Of a DNA stretch of 64,000 nt, positions 1-8,070 are shown piece by piece; position 1 is the stretch's first letter; the number at the start of each line of letters is the position of its first letter. Source of the stretch: Variovorax brevis (GTDB lineage Bacteria > Pseudomonadota > Gammaproteobacteria > Burkholderiales > Burkholderiaceae_C); contig NZ_JASZYG010000011.1 of NCBI RefSeq assembly GCF_030317105.1, forward strand, positions 62,001 through 126,000, in the 5' to 3' direction. Below the pieces are notes generated by a model. It did not search any database. It had not been told where the DNA came from and saw only the letters and a program-made list of their open reading frames with translations. The position numbers and the translations under genes were made by a program.

Positions 1-919
1 AGCGCGCCTCGAACCATTCGCCACGCCGGGTGATGTCCTCCACGCAGCCTACAAGCAACTCCGCGACTCGTCGCACATGCTGGCCGACCACGCGGTTGGC
101 CGGAAGCGCCAGGACGATCGTGCGCGTGATCCGCGGGTCGCTCAAAGGCGCGGCCGAACCGGTCTTGCGAGCCATGTCTTCGGCAACGGAAATTGCAGGA
201 AGGATCGTCAGCCCGTGCCCGCCGATCGCCAGGCTGCGCTGCACGTTCATCGCATTGGTCTCGGCGGCAATCGTCAGCTCGACGCGCGAGACGGCGCAGG
301 CGTGATCGACCAGCGTGCGGATGCCGTGTGACGCGCTTGGCAGGATCATGGGCTTGCCGGCCAGGCTCGCGAGCGTCACGGGCTGGTTCTTTCGCAACTT
401 GGCCGATGTCGGTCCCAGCACCCAGAGCGCCTCTTCGATCAGAGGGGTCACTTGAATATTGGCGGACCGCTCCGCTCCGTAGAGCAGCGCAACGTCCACT
501 TCACCCGATTCCAGCCACTGCGCCAAGGTGCCGGCGTAGCCCGTCACGATCCTGATCCGGATTCCGGGGTGGGCCTCGGCCACCGCTTTCACAAGCGGAC
601 TTGACAACAGGTCGCAGGTGCTGGGAAGCAGCCCCAATGTCACGAGGCCGCTGATGCCATTCGAGGACCCGCCGATCTCGGCCCTCGCGCGGTCCAGCTC
701 GAGCATCGCGCGCCTCGCGTAGCCGACCAAAGCCCGACCTGCATCGGTGAGCACCATGCCATGGCGCTCCCGGTCAAACAGTTCTGTGCCGACGTCTTCC
801 TCCAGCAAACGTAGTTGCCTCGAAACCGCAGGTTGGACGAGGTGGAGCAACTCCGCGGCACGGGTGACGTTGCCCGTGTCGCAGACGGTGAGGAAAGCGC
901 GCAATTGCTTGAAGTCCAT
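1..919 (-). CDS. LysR-family transcriptional regulator (3' end outside window)
   Basis: Read on the minus strand from ATG at 919, the frame stays open to the left edge (306 codons), so the C-terminus is missing. The N-terminus MDFKQLRAFLTVCDTGNVTR followed by AAELLHLVQPAVSRQLRLLE is a textbook LysR winged helix-turn-helix (residues about 3-60); the rest fits the periplasmic-binding-protein-like effector domain. It is divergent from the decarboxylase operon starting at 1050, the usual layout for a LysR activator of its neighbour, and a TGGCATC inverted/direct repeat lies between them. The effector is unknown; a 2-oxoacid or dicarboxylate is a guess from the operon. Confidence 0.93.
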   Translation of the reverse strand, partial: MDFKQLRAFLTVCDTGNVTRAAELLHLVQPAVSRQLRLLEEDVGTELFDRERHGMVLTDAGRALVGYARRAMLELDRARAEIGGSSNGISGLVTLGLLPSTCDLLSSPLVKAVAEAHPGIRIRIVTGYAGTLAQWLESGEVDVALLYGAERSANIQVTPLIEEALWVLGPTSAKLRKNQPVTLASLAGKPMILPSASHGIRTLVDHACAVSRVELTIAAETNAMNVQRSLAIGGHGLTILPAISVAEDMARKTGSAAPLSDPRITRTIVLALPANRVVGQHVRRVAELLVGCVEDITRRGEWFEAR

Positions 920-933
920 GGTTGTTCCCGTGC

Positions 934-990
934 GATGCCAATCGTTGATGGTGGCATCACGTCTTTCTATTGGATGTGATGTGGCATCAG
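934..990. promoter_or_regulatory. Putative LysR operator in divergent promoter
   Basis: GATGCCA (934-940) and TGGCATC (952-958) form a 7-bp inverted repeat with an 11-nt gap, the spacing expected of a LysR recognition site. The sequence GTGGCATCAC (951-960) recurs as GTGGCATCAG at 981-990, exactly 30 bp on, which would suit an activation half-site. The site lies between the LysR start (919) and the decarboxylase start (1050). Confidence 0.55.
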
Positions 991-1049
991 ATTCTATGAT
1001 TTCTCCACGCCAATTTCACTACCCAACCGTCAGCAACAACGGAGAAACG

Positions 1050-1586
1050 ATGAGCGAAACATCCACCACAGCGCCCGCCTGGCAGCAAGACATCTTCAAG
1101 GTTCTCAAGGAAGGGGACGTGCGCCAGATCGCCTACGTGCCGGACGCGGGACATTCACACGTGATCCGTTCCGCCATCGCGGACCCGGACGTCCAGGACA
1201 TCGTCCTGACGACGGAAGAGGAGGGCGTCGCGGTGGTCAGCGGCGCCTGGCTCGGCGGCCAGCGCGCCGTGCTGCTGATGCAGAGCAGCGGCGTCGGCAA
1301 CTGCGTCAACATGTTCTCGCTTCTGTCGAGCGCCAACTTCCCGTTCTTCACCTTGGTGACGATGCGCGGCGAGTACGCGGACTTCAACCCGTGGCAAGGG
1401 CCCATGGGTCGCGCAACGCAGGGTGCGCTCGAACTCATGGGCATCACGGTCCTTCGCGCGTCGGATCCGGCGCAAGTCGAGGAGATCGTCAGAGCCGGCT
1501 TCGACGCCGCCTTCGAGGCCGGCGACCGCGTTGCCGTGCTGCTGGGGCAAAACCTGATCGGACGCAAGAAGTGGGAGCGCAAGTGA
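1050..1586 (+). CDS. Thiamine-diphosphate decarboxylase, small PYR-domain subunit
   Basis: A 178-aa protein equal to the pyrimidine-binding (PYR) half of a thiamine-diphosphate decarboxylase, as in the alpha subunit of split sulfopyruvate decarboxylase. The segment TTEEEGVAVVSGAWLGGQRA carries the conserved glutamate that activates the cofactor. The start ATG at 1050 follows GGAGAAACG. Its stop overlaps the start of the next subunit by one base, so a heteromeric enzyme is expected. With the downstream aldehyde dehydrogenase the likely role is to decarboxylate a 2-oxoacid to an aldehyde. The substrate is not evident; sulfopyruvate or phosphonopyruvate are family precedents, but no sulfonate or phosphonate genes are nearby. 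Confidence 0.85.
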   Translation: MSETSTTAPAWQQDIFKVLKEGDVRQIAYVPDAGHSHVIRSAIADPDVQDIVLTTEEEGVAVVSGAWLGGQRAVLLMQSSGVGNCVNMFSLLSSANFPFFTLVTMRGEYADFNPWQGPMGRATQGALELMGITVLRASDPAQVEEIVRAGFDAAFEAGDRVAVLLGQNLIGRKKWERK

Positions 1587-2179
1587 TGGCCAAAAACACC
1601 GCCAAGACGGCCAACCGCCGCCAATTCGTTTCCGCGTTGCTGGAAGCTCTTCCGGATGCCCTCGTTGTGACCGGACTTGGCTCCGCGTCTTACGACGTCT
1701 TCGCTGCCGGGGATCGCGACAACAACTACTACCTCTGGGGCGCGATGGGCGGTTCGACCTCGCTCGCTCTCGGCCTCGCCCTGGCGCAGCCGGACAAGTC
1801 CGTGCTGGTGGTCACCGGCGATGGCGAACAACTCATGGGTATCGGCAGCCTAGCGACGATTGCTGCAAAGCAGCCGCGCAACCTGACGATCGTCGTGCTC
1901 GACAACGGGCATTTCGGCGAAACGGGGATGCAGCGCAGCCATACAAGCCTCGGGACCGACCTAGTGGCCGTGGCCAAGGGTTTCGGGATTGCTGATGCCT
2001 ACTCGGTCGACAGCGACGAGCACTGCGGCGAGATCGCCAGCCGGGCGGCCGCGCGGCAAGGGCCTACCTTCGTGCAGGTGCGTATCGACGCGGACGAGCC
2101 GCCCCGTGCCCTGCCGCCGCGCGACGGGGTCTACGTCAAGAACCGGTTCCGCGCTGCGCTGGGCCTGAAGCCGTTCTGA
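1586..2179 (+). CDS. Thiamine-diphosphate decarboxylase, PP-domain subunit
   Basis: A 197-aa protein equal to the diphosphate-binding (PP) half of thiamine-diphosphate enzymes. The GDG...N motif is complete (GDGEQLMGIG near residue 77, ending at the Asn of VVLDNGHFGETG), preceded by WGAMGGSTSLALGLALA. The start ATG shares one base with the upstream stop (1584-1586), indicating translational coupling with the PYR subunit. It resembles the beta subunit of sulfopyruvate or phosphonopyruvate decarboxylases. The aldehyde dehydrogenase begins 4 bp downstream, so the aldehyde formed is probably oxidised directly. Confidence 0.85.
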   Translation: MAKNTAKTANRRQFVSALLEALPDALVVTGLGSASYDVFAAGDRDNNYYLWGAMGGSTSLALGLALAQPDKSVLVVTGDGEQLMGIGSLATIAAKQPRNLTIVVLDNGHFGETGMQRSHTSLGTDLVAVAKGFGIADAYSVDSDEHCGEIASRAAARQGPTFVQVRIDADEPPRALPPRDGVYVKNRFRAALGLKPF

Positions 2180-2183
2180 TTCC

Positions 2184-3662
2184 ATGAAGCGCTATCAACT
2201 TCGCATCGATGGCCAGTCGGTCGATCCGGCGGGCGAACTCTGGTTCGAAAGCCAGAACCCGTACACCGGCGAGGCCTGGGCACAAATTCCGTGCTCCGAT
2301 TCGCGCGATGTGGACCGGGCCGTGCAGGCCGCCAATCGTGCACTGACTGAAGGCCCATGGGCCGGGATGTCGGCCAGCCAGCGCGGCATGCTTCTGCACC
2401 GCCTGGGCGACCTCATCGCCCGCGATGCCGCCAAGCTGGCGGCGATCGAAGTCCGCGACAACGGCAAGCTGCTGGCCGAGATGCTTGGCCAGCTCAACTA
2501 CATCCCGCAGTGGTACTACTACTTCGGTGGATTGGCCGACAAGATTCAGGGCACGACCTTGCCGCTGGATAAGAAGGGGTACTTCGCCTTTACGCGCAAT
2601 GAGCCTTTGGGGGTGGTGGCTGCCATCACGCCGTGGAACTCGCCGCTGATGCTGGCAAGCTGGAAGATCGCGCCGGCGCTCGCAGCCGGATGCACTGTCG
2701 TTGTCAAGCCCTCGGAATTCACCTCCGCTTCCACGCTGGAGTTTGCCGAGCTGTTCGACGAGGCCGGATTTCCGCCAGGTGTGTTCAATGTCGTCACCGG
2801 CTTTGGCGGTGCAGTGGGCACGCCGCTGGTCGAGCATCCGCTGGTGCGCAAGATCAGCTTCACAGGCTCCGACACCACCGGGCGCGTCATCAACGAGAAA
2901 GCCGCCCGCAACTTCAAGCACACGGCCATGGAGCTGGGCGGCAAGTCGCCCAACATCGTGTTTGCCGATGCAGACATCGACCAGGCCGTGTTAGGCGCCA
3001 TCTCGGGCATCTTCGCGGCGACGGGGCAGACCTGCATCGCCGGTTCGCGGCTGCTGGTGCAAGACAGCATCTACGACGCCGTCGTCGAGAAGCTGCTTGC
3101 CGTGGCCAAGACGGCGCGCATGGGCGACCCGATGGATGCAGCCACGCAGGTCGGCCCCGTTACGACGCCACCGCAGTTCAAGAAAGTGCTCGAGTACATC
3201 GCAGTAGCGCGCGAAGAAGGCGCGACGCTGCTGCTCGGCGGCGAGCGTGGCAATGCGCCCGAGTGCGGCAAGGGCTGGTTCGTGCAGCCCACCATCTTCG
3301 GCGACGTGCGCAACGACATGCGCATCGCGCAGGAAGAGGTCTTTGGCCCGGTGCTGTCGATCATCCGCTTCAAGGACGAAGACGCGGCGGTCGCGATTGC
3401 GAACGACGTGCGCTTCGGTTTGGCTGCCGCGGTATGGACCAGCGACATCAGCCGCGCACTGCGCATGACCGAGCGTCTGCAAGCGGGCACCGTATGGGTC
3501 AACACCTATCGCGCGGTGAGCTACATGGCGCCCTTCGGTGGCTACAAGGACTCGGGCCTCGGCCGCGAGAACGGCATCGAAGCGATACGCGAATACCTGC
3601 AGGTCAAAAGCGTGTGGATCAACAGCGGCGCCGTTGCCGGCAATCCGTTCGTCATGCGCTGA
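2184..3662 (+). CDS. NAD(P)-dependent aldehyde dehydrogenase
   Basis: A 492-aa member of the ALDH superfamily, normal in length. The oxyanion Asn is in TPWNSP (about residue 152), the general base Glu250 in MELGGKSP, and the nucleophile Cys284 in GQTCIAGSR; the cofactor-binding stretch FTGSDTTGR is intact. It begins 4 bp after the decarboxylase PP subunit and presumably oxidises the aldehyde made by that enzyme to a carboxylic acid. If the product is a dicarboxylic acid it could enter the CoA-transferase/hydratase/lyase steps further down; this link is inference. Cytoplasmic. Confidence 0.93.
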   Translation: MKRYQLRIDGQSVDPAGELWFESQNPYTGEAWAQIPCSDSRDVDRAVQAANRALTEGPWAGMSASQRGMLLHRLGDLIARDAAKLAAIEVRDNGKLLAEMLGQLNYIPQWYYYFGGLADKIQGTTLPLDKKGYFAFTRNEPLGVVAAITPWNSPLMLASWKIAPALAAGCTVVVKPSEFTSASTLEFAELFDEAGFPPGVFNVVTGFGGAVGTPLVEHPLVRKISFTGSDTTGRVINEKAARNFKHTAMELGGKSPNIVFADADIDQAVLGAISGIFAATGQTCIAGSRLLVQDSIYDAVVEKLLAVAKTARMGDPMDAATQVGPVTTPPQFKKVLEYIAVAREEGATLLLGGERGNAPECGKGWFVQPTIFGDVRNDMRIAQEEVFGPVLSIIRFKDEDAAVAIANDVRFGLAAAVWTSDISRALRMTERLQAGTVWVNTYRAVSYMAPFGGYKDSGLGRENGIEAIREYLQVKSVWINSGAVAGNPFVMR

Positions 3663-3692
3663 CCCGGTCGAACAACCAACGGAGACAAGAGC

Positions 3693-4682
3693 ATGAATAT
3701 CCCGAACCTATCCCGGCGTGACTTGATCAAATTGGGTGCGGCCTCCACGCTGGGCGCGCCCTGGGCATCCGCATACGCACAGGCGTCCAAGGGGCCCATA
3801 AATCTGGTCTGTCCATTCGCGGCTGGGGGCGCCACGGATGTCGTGTCCCGGCTGGTCGCACAGAAACTGTCGGAGCGGATCGGCCGCAGCGTCATCGTGG
3901 AGAACGTCGCCGGAGGTGGCGGCGCCATCGGCGCGGCGAAGGTGGCGAAGGCGACTGCCGACGGCAGCGTGCTGTTGATGGGCACGGTCGCGACGCAGGC
4001 GATCAATCCGCTTTCGACACCGCCGGCGCCTTACGACGCCCAGCGCGACTTCACACCCATCTCGCTCGTGGCGACCGTGCCCAACGTGTTGCTGGTCAGC
4101 AAGTCCTTCAAGGCAAGGGACGTGCGCGAACTCATCGCCATGCTGAAGGCGGAGCCCGGCAAATACAGCTACGGTTCGTCTGGGGTCGGTACGCCGCCAC
4201 ACCTGTCGGGCGAGCTGTTCAAGTCCATGGCCGGCGTGGACATCGGCCACGTTCCCTACAAGGGAGGTGGGCCGGCCATGACCGATCTGGTCGGCGGCCA
4301 CATTCCCATCCTGTTCGACGTCCTGACCGGCGCGGCATCGCACATACGCGCTGGATCGGTGCGTGCGTTGGCGGTGACGACCAGCAAGCGCTCGCCGTCA
4401 TTTCCGGACATTCCGACGATCGCCGAGGCGGGTGTGCCCGGATACGAAACCTACACATGGAACGCCGTCTTCGGTCCCGCGAAGTTGCCGGCCCCATTCG
4501 TCGAATTGATCAGCCGTGAACTGCAGGCGGTGGTTGCGCAGCAGGACGTGCAGGCCAAGCTGAAAGACCTGAGTGCAACGCCAGTTGGATCGACGCCCGA
4601 AGTGCTGGCCTCGCTGGTCAAGTCCGAGCTCGACAAGTGGGGGATGGTCATCAAGTCCATCGGTGGTCTGAAGAGGGATTGA
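3693..4682 (+). CDS. Bug/TctC-family periplasmic solute-binding protein with Tat-type signal
   Basis: A 329-aa tripartite-tricarboxylate-transporter-type receptor (Bug family). The body shows family hallmarks: INLVCPFAAGGATDVVSRLV, VENVAGGGGAIGAAKVAKA and YGSSGVGTPPHLSGELF. The N-terminus reads NLSRRDLIKLGAASTLG, a twin-arginine motif followed by a hydrophobic stretch and AYA-QA, so Tat export is likely, unlike the Sec signals of the other three Bug receptors here. GGAGACAAG precedes the ATG. No TctA/TctB membrane genes are in the window, so it either works with a distant permease or acts as a sensor. Confidence 0.9.
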   Translation: MNIPNLSRRDLIKLGAASTLGAPWASAYAQASKGPINLVCPFAAGGATDVVSRLVAQKLSERIGRSVIVENVAGGGGAIGAAKVAKATADGSVLLMGTVATQAINPLSTPPAPYDAQRDFTPISLVATVPNVLLVSKSFKARDVRELIAMLKAEPGKYSYGSSGVGTPPHLSGELFKSMAGVDIGHVPYKGGGPAMTDLVGGHIPILFDVLTGAASHIRAGSVRALAVTTSKRSPSFPDIPTIAEAGVPGYETYTWNAVFGPAKLPAPFVELISRELQAVVAQQDVQAKLKDLSATPVGSTPEVLASLVKSELDKWGMVIKSIGGLKRD

Positions 4683-4718
4683 TCCCTGCGCCTCATCCAG
4701 AACAGAAGGAGACATTGA

Positions 4719-5573
4719 ATGGCCATCGACATCGAACATCTGAAGACCTGGATTGGCAAGACAGAGTCATGCACCGACTTCGCCTCAGGAACGCCGATCC
4801 AGGCGTTGGCCGCCACACTCGACCGCGACGATCCTGCGCCGCAGCCCGGAGATCCGGTTCCGCCGTGCTGGCACTGGCTGTACTTCCTGCCCTTGCATCG
4901 GCTGTCAGAGATCGGCCCTGACGGGCATCCGAAGCGCGGCGGATTTCTTCCTCCGGTACCACTGCCGCGCCGCATGTGGGCCGGCAGCCGTATCGAGTTC
5001 CTGCGCCCCTTGACGGTCGGCAGCGCAATCCGGCGTGAATCACGCATCGTGGACGTCAGCGGCAAGGACGGCCGCAGCGGCGCGCTGATCTTCGTTCGCG
5101 TGCGCCACGAGGTCTCCGACGATGGCGGCGTGGCACTCATCGACGAGCACGACATCGTCTACCGCGACAACCCGAAGCCGGGCGATCCCGTGCCTCCTGT
5201 GCAGTCTGCGCCGGCCGAATATGAATGGGTGCGAACGATCCAGCCTGACGACGTACTGTTGTTCCGCTACTCGGCGCTGACGTTCAATGGGCACCGCATC
5301 CACTACGACCGTCGCTATGTCACCGAGGTCGAAGGCTATTCGGGCCTCGTTGTGCACGGTCCGCTTCTCGCGACCCTGTTGCTCGACCTGCTGCGGCGGG
5401 AGCTTCCCGACGCAAAGGTCTCGCGTTTTGCCTTCCGCGCGATGAAGCCCACCTTCGATACGGCGCCGTTCCAGGTTTGCGGTCGCCGCAGCGACGACGG
5501 CCGCACGGTCCAACTCTGGGCGCAGCACCCGGATGGGGCGCTGGCGATGGACGCCACCGCGACCCTGGCCTGA
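4719..5573 (+). CDS. MaoC/FAS1-type acyl-CoA hydratase (itaconyl-/mesaconyl-CoA hydratase-like)
   Basis: A 284-aa double hot-dog hydratase of the FAS1-like dehydratase family. The N-terminal hot dog (about 1-150) is non-catalytic in relatives; the C-terminal one carries YSALTFNGHRIHYD (about residues 185-200), the hydratase active-site signature, followed by GYSGLVVHGPL. Relatives hydrate mesaconyl-C4-CoA or itaconyl-CoA to citramalyl-CoA. Start ATG 4719 has AAGGAG 8 bp upstream. With the CaiB-type CoA-transferase (6797) and CitE-type lyase (11107) the three activities of bacterial itaconate degradation are present, which favours a C5 branched dicarboxylyl-CoA substrate. Confidence 0.82.
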   Translation: MAIDIEHLKTWIGKTESCTDFASGTPIQALAATLDRDDPAPQPGDPVPPCWHWLYFLPLHRLSEIGPDGHPKRGGFLPPVPLPRRMWAGSRIEFLRPLTVGSAIRRESRIVDVSGKDGRSGALIFVRVRHEVSDDGGVALIDEHDIVYRDNPKPGDPVPPVQSAPAEYEWVRTIQPDDVLLFRYSALTFNGHRIHYDRRYVTEVEGYSGLVVHGPLLATLLLDLLRRELPDAKVSRFAFRAMKPTFDTAPFQVCGRRSDDGRTVQLWAQHPDGALAMDATATLA

Positions 5574-5622
5574 AGCTCGCCACCAAAACCAAACCATCAG
5601 AACCTCACCAAGAGACTTTTCC

Positions 5623-6783
5623 ATGATGAACGAATCCGACCAGCATCAAGAGATCCGCGATGCCGTCCGCCACCTGTGCACCCAGTTCCCCGACGAGTAC
5701 TTTCGCAAGGTCGACGAGGAGCGCGCTTACCCCGAGAAGTTCGTCGATGCGTTGATGGAGGCCGGCTGGCTCGCCGCCATGATCCCCGAAGAGTACGGAG
5801 GCACCGGCCTCGGGCTGACGGCGGCGACCGTGATCATGGAGGAGATCAACCGCTCGGGCGGCAATTCCGGAGCCGTGCACGGGCAGATGTACAACATGGG
5901 CACCTTGCTGCGCAGCGGCAGCACGGCGCAGAAGGAAAAATACCTGCCCGGTATCGCTGCCGGCAAGCTGCGCATCCAGTCCATGGCCGTCACCGAGCCG
6001 ACCACCGGCACCGACACCACGAAGATCAAGACAACGGCGGTGAAGAAGGATGGCCGATACGTCGTCAATGGCCAGAAGGTCTGGATCTCGCGCGTGCAGC
6101 ACTCGGACCTGATGATCCTGCTGGCGCGCACCACCCCGCTGGCGGAGGTCAAGAAGAAGTCCGAAGGCATGTCGATCTTCATCGTCGACCTGCGCGAGGC
6201 CATCGGCAACGGCCTTTCAGTGCGGCCGATTCCGAACCTGGTCAACCACGAGACCAACGAGCTCTTCTTCGACAACCTTGAGATCCCCGAGGAAAACCTC
6301 ATTGGCCAGGAGGGAAGGGGATTCAAGTACATCCTCGACGGTCTGAACGCAGAGCGCACGCTGATTGCCGCCGAGTGCATCGGCGATGGCTACTGGTTCA
6401 TCGACCGGGCCACCAAATATGCGAACGAACGCGTGGTCTTCGACAGGCCGATCGGCAAGAACCAGGGCGTGCAGTTTCCCATTGCCGACGCCTTCATCGA
6501 GATCGAAGCGGCCAACCTGATGCGCTTCAAGGCGGCCGAGCTGTTCGACGCGAATCAACCCTGTGGCGCCCAAGCCAACATGGCCAAGTTTCTCGCTGCA
6601 AAGGCGTCATGGGAGGCGGCCAACGTTTGCATGCAGACGCACGGGGGATTCGGCTTTGCCAATGAGTACGACATCGAGCGCAAGTTCCGCGAGACACGCC
6701 TGTACCAGGTGGCGCCGATCTCGACCAACCTGATCTACGCGTACATCGCCGAGCATGTGCTCGGGCTGCCGAAGTCCTACTGA
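5623..6783 (+). CDS. Acyl-CoA dehydrogenase (helix-G catalytic base type)
   Basis: A 386-aa flavin acyl-CoA dehydrogenase; the frame can be read from 5533, but ATG 5623 with AGAG upstream begins the conserved domain. Seen: AVTEPTTGTDTTKI (flavin/substrate loop), VWISRVQHSD, and the C-terminal helices GGFGFANEYDIERKFRETRL. At the usual MCAD-type base position (YEGT) it reads VAPIS, so that Glu is absent. Glu244 in LNAERTLIAAE matches the helix-G base of isovaleryl- and long-chain acyl-CoA dehydrogenases. That suggests a branched substrate, for example methylsuccinyl-CoA if the itaconate-like reading of the operon is correct. Confidence 0.9.
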   Translation: MMNESDQHQEIRDAVRHLCTQFPDEYFRKVDEERAYPEKFVDALMEAGWLAAMIPEEYGGTGLGLTAATVIMEEINRSGGNSGAVHGQMYNMGTLLRSGSTAQKEKYLPGIAAGKLRIQSMAVTEPTTGTDTTKIKTTAVKKDGRYVVNGQKVWISRVQHSDLMILLARTTPLAEVKKKSEGMSIFIVDLREAIGNGLSVRPIPNLVNHETNELFFDNLEIPEENLIGQEGRGFKYILDGLNAERTLIAAECIGDGYWFIDRATKYANERVVFDRPIGKNQGVQFPIADAFIEIEAANLMRFKAAELFDANQPCGAQANMAKFLAAKASWEAANVCMQTHGGFGFANEYDIERKFRETRLYQVAPISTNLIYAYIAEHVLGLPKSY

Positions 6784-6796
6784 AGCGGAGCACCAC

Positions 6797-7987
6797 ATGC
6801 GACCTCTCGATGGAATCACTGTCGTCACGCTCGAGCACGCCATTGCGGCGCCCTTCTGCACGCGGCAACTGGCCGACCTCGGCGCGCGCGTCATCAAGGT
6901 CGAGCGCCCCGGCAGCGGCGACTTTGCACGTGCCTACGACGAACGCGTGCGCGGCATGGCATCGCACTTCGTCTGGACCAATCGCTCGAAGGAAAGTCTC
7001 ACGCTCGACGTCAAGCATGCGCAGGCCAGGGATGTTCTTGCGAAGCTGATCGAAGGCGCCGATGTGCTGGTGCAAAACCTGGCGCCGGGTGCCGCGGCCC
7101 GGCTGGGCTTGTCATACGAATCACTGCGCGACAAGCATCCGGGGCTCATCGTCTGCGACATCTCGGGGTACGGCGATGACCCGCTGAACAAGGGACCGTA
7201 TCGCGACAAGAAGGCCTATGACCTGCTGATCCAGAGCGAGTCGGGATTCCTGTCGATCACCGGGTCTGCAGATGAGCCCGCCAAGGCAGGATGCTCAATA
7301 GCCGATATTGCTGCGGGCATGTATGCCTACACCAACATCCTGTCGGCCCTCATCCAGCGCGGGCGCACCGGAAAGGGCTGCCGCATCGACGTCTCGATGC
7401 TGGAAAGCATGGTCGAGTGGATGGGCTACCCGATGTACTACGCCTTCGATGGCGCGATGCCTCCGCCACGTGCAGGTGCCGCGCACGCGACCATCTATCC
7501 GTACGGCCCGTTTCCTGCGGGAGACGGCAAGACCGTGATGCTCGGACTTCAGAACGAGCGCGAATGGGAAGCCTTCTGCCGCGTCGTGCTGCAACGCCCC
7601 GAACTGGCGACGGACGATCGCTTCGCATCGAACACAAAACGCACGGCAGCAAGGCAGGCATTGCGCGCGATCATCGTCGAGACCTTCGAAGGCCTGAACT
7701 CGGAGCAAGTCATTGCGCGGCTTGAAGAGGCGCAGATTGCCAACGCGGCCATGAACGACATGAAAGACGTATGGGTGCATCCGCAGCTGAAAGCCAGAGA
7801 GCGCTGGGTGCAAGTCGAGACACCCACCGGACCGGTCCCTGCCTTGCTGCCTCCCGGCCAGAACCAGGCTTTCGCACCCCGTATGGACTCCGTGCCCGCG
7901 CTGGGCCAACACACCGAATCGATCCTCGCGGAACTAGGCTTCAGCCGTGCCGCGATCGAAACGATGCAAATCGAAAAGGCCGTGTAG
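6797..7987 (+). CDS. Family III (CaiB/BaiF) CoA-transferase
   Basis: A 396-aa member of the formyl-CoA transferase/CaiB family, which moves CoA between carboxylic acids through an enzyme-bound aspartyl anhydride. The catalytic Asp142 is in KAYDLLIQSESG; ISGYG and VSMLESMVEWMGYPMYYAFD are further family marks. AGCGGAG lies 6 bp before ATG 6797; the longer frame from 6755 is rejected because it overlaps the dehydrogenase and lacks such a site. In the itaconate module of Pseudomonas this family activates itaconate with succinyl-CoA; here the acceptor is inferred, not shown. Confidence 0.9.
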   Translation: MRPLDGITVVTLEHAIAAPFCTRQLADLGARVIKVERPGSGDFARAYDERVRGMASHFVWTNRSKESLTLDVKHAQARDVLAKLIEGADVLVQNLAPGAAARLGLSYESLRDKHPGLIVCDISGYGDDPLNKGPYRDKKAYDLLIQSESGFLSITGSADEPAKAGCSIADIAAGMYAYTNILSALIQRGRTGKGCRIDVSMLESMVEWMGYPMYYAFDGAMPPPRAGAAHATIYPYGPFPAGDGKTVMLGLQNEREWEAFCRVVLQRPELATDDRFASNTKRTAARQALRAIIVETFEGLNSEQVIARLEEAQIANAAMNDMKDVWVHPQLKARERWVQVETPTGPVPALLPPGQNQAFAPRMDSVPALGQHTESILAELGFSRAAIETMQIEKAV

Positions 7988-8070
7988 TGGCCATTTAGTC
8001 CCGAGTGACGAGCACCCGCAGAGGCTCGCCGTCATCCACCCCCGCATTTTGAGAATGAAGGAGACATACC

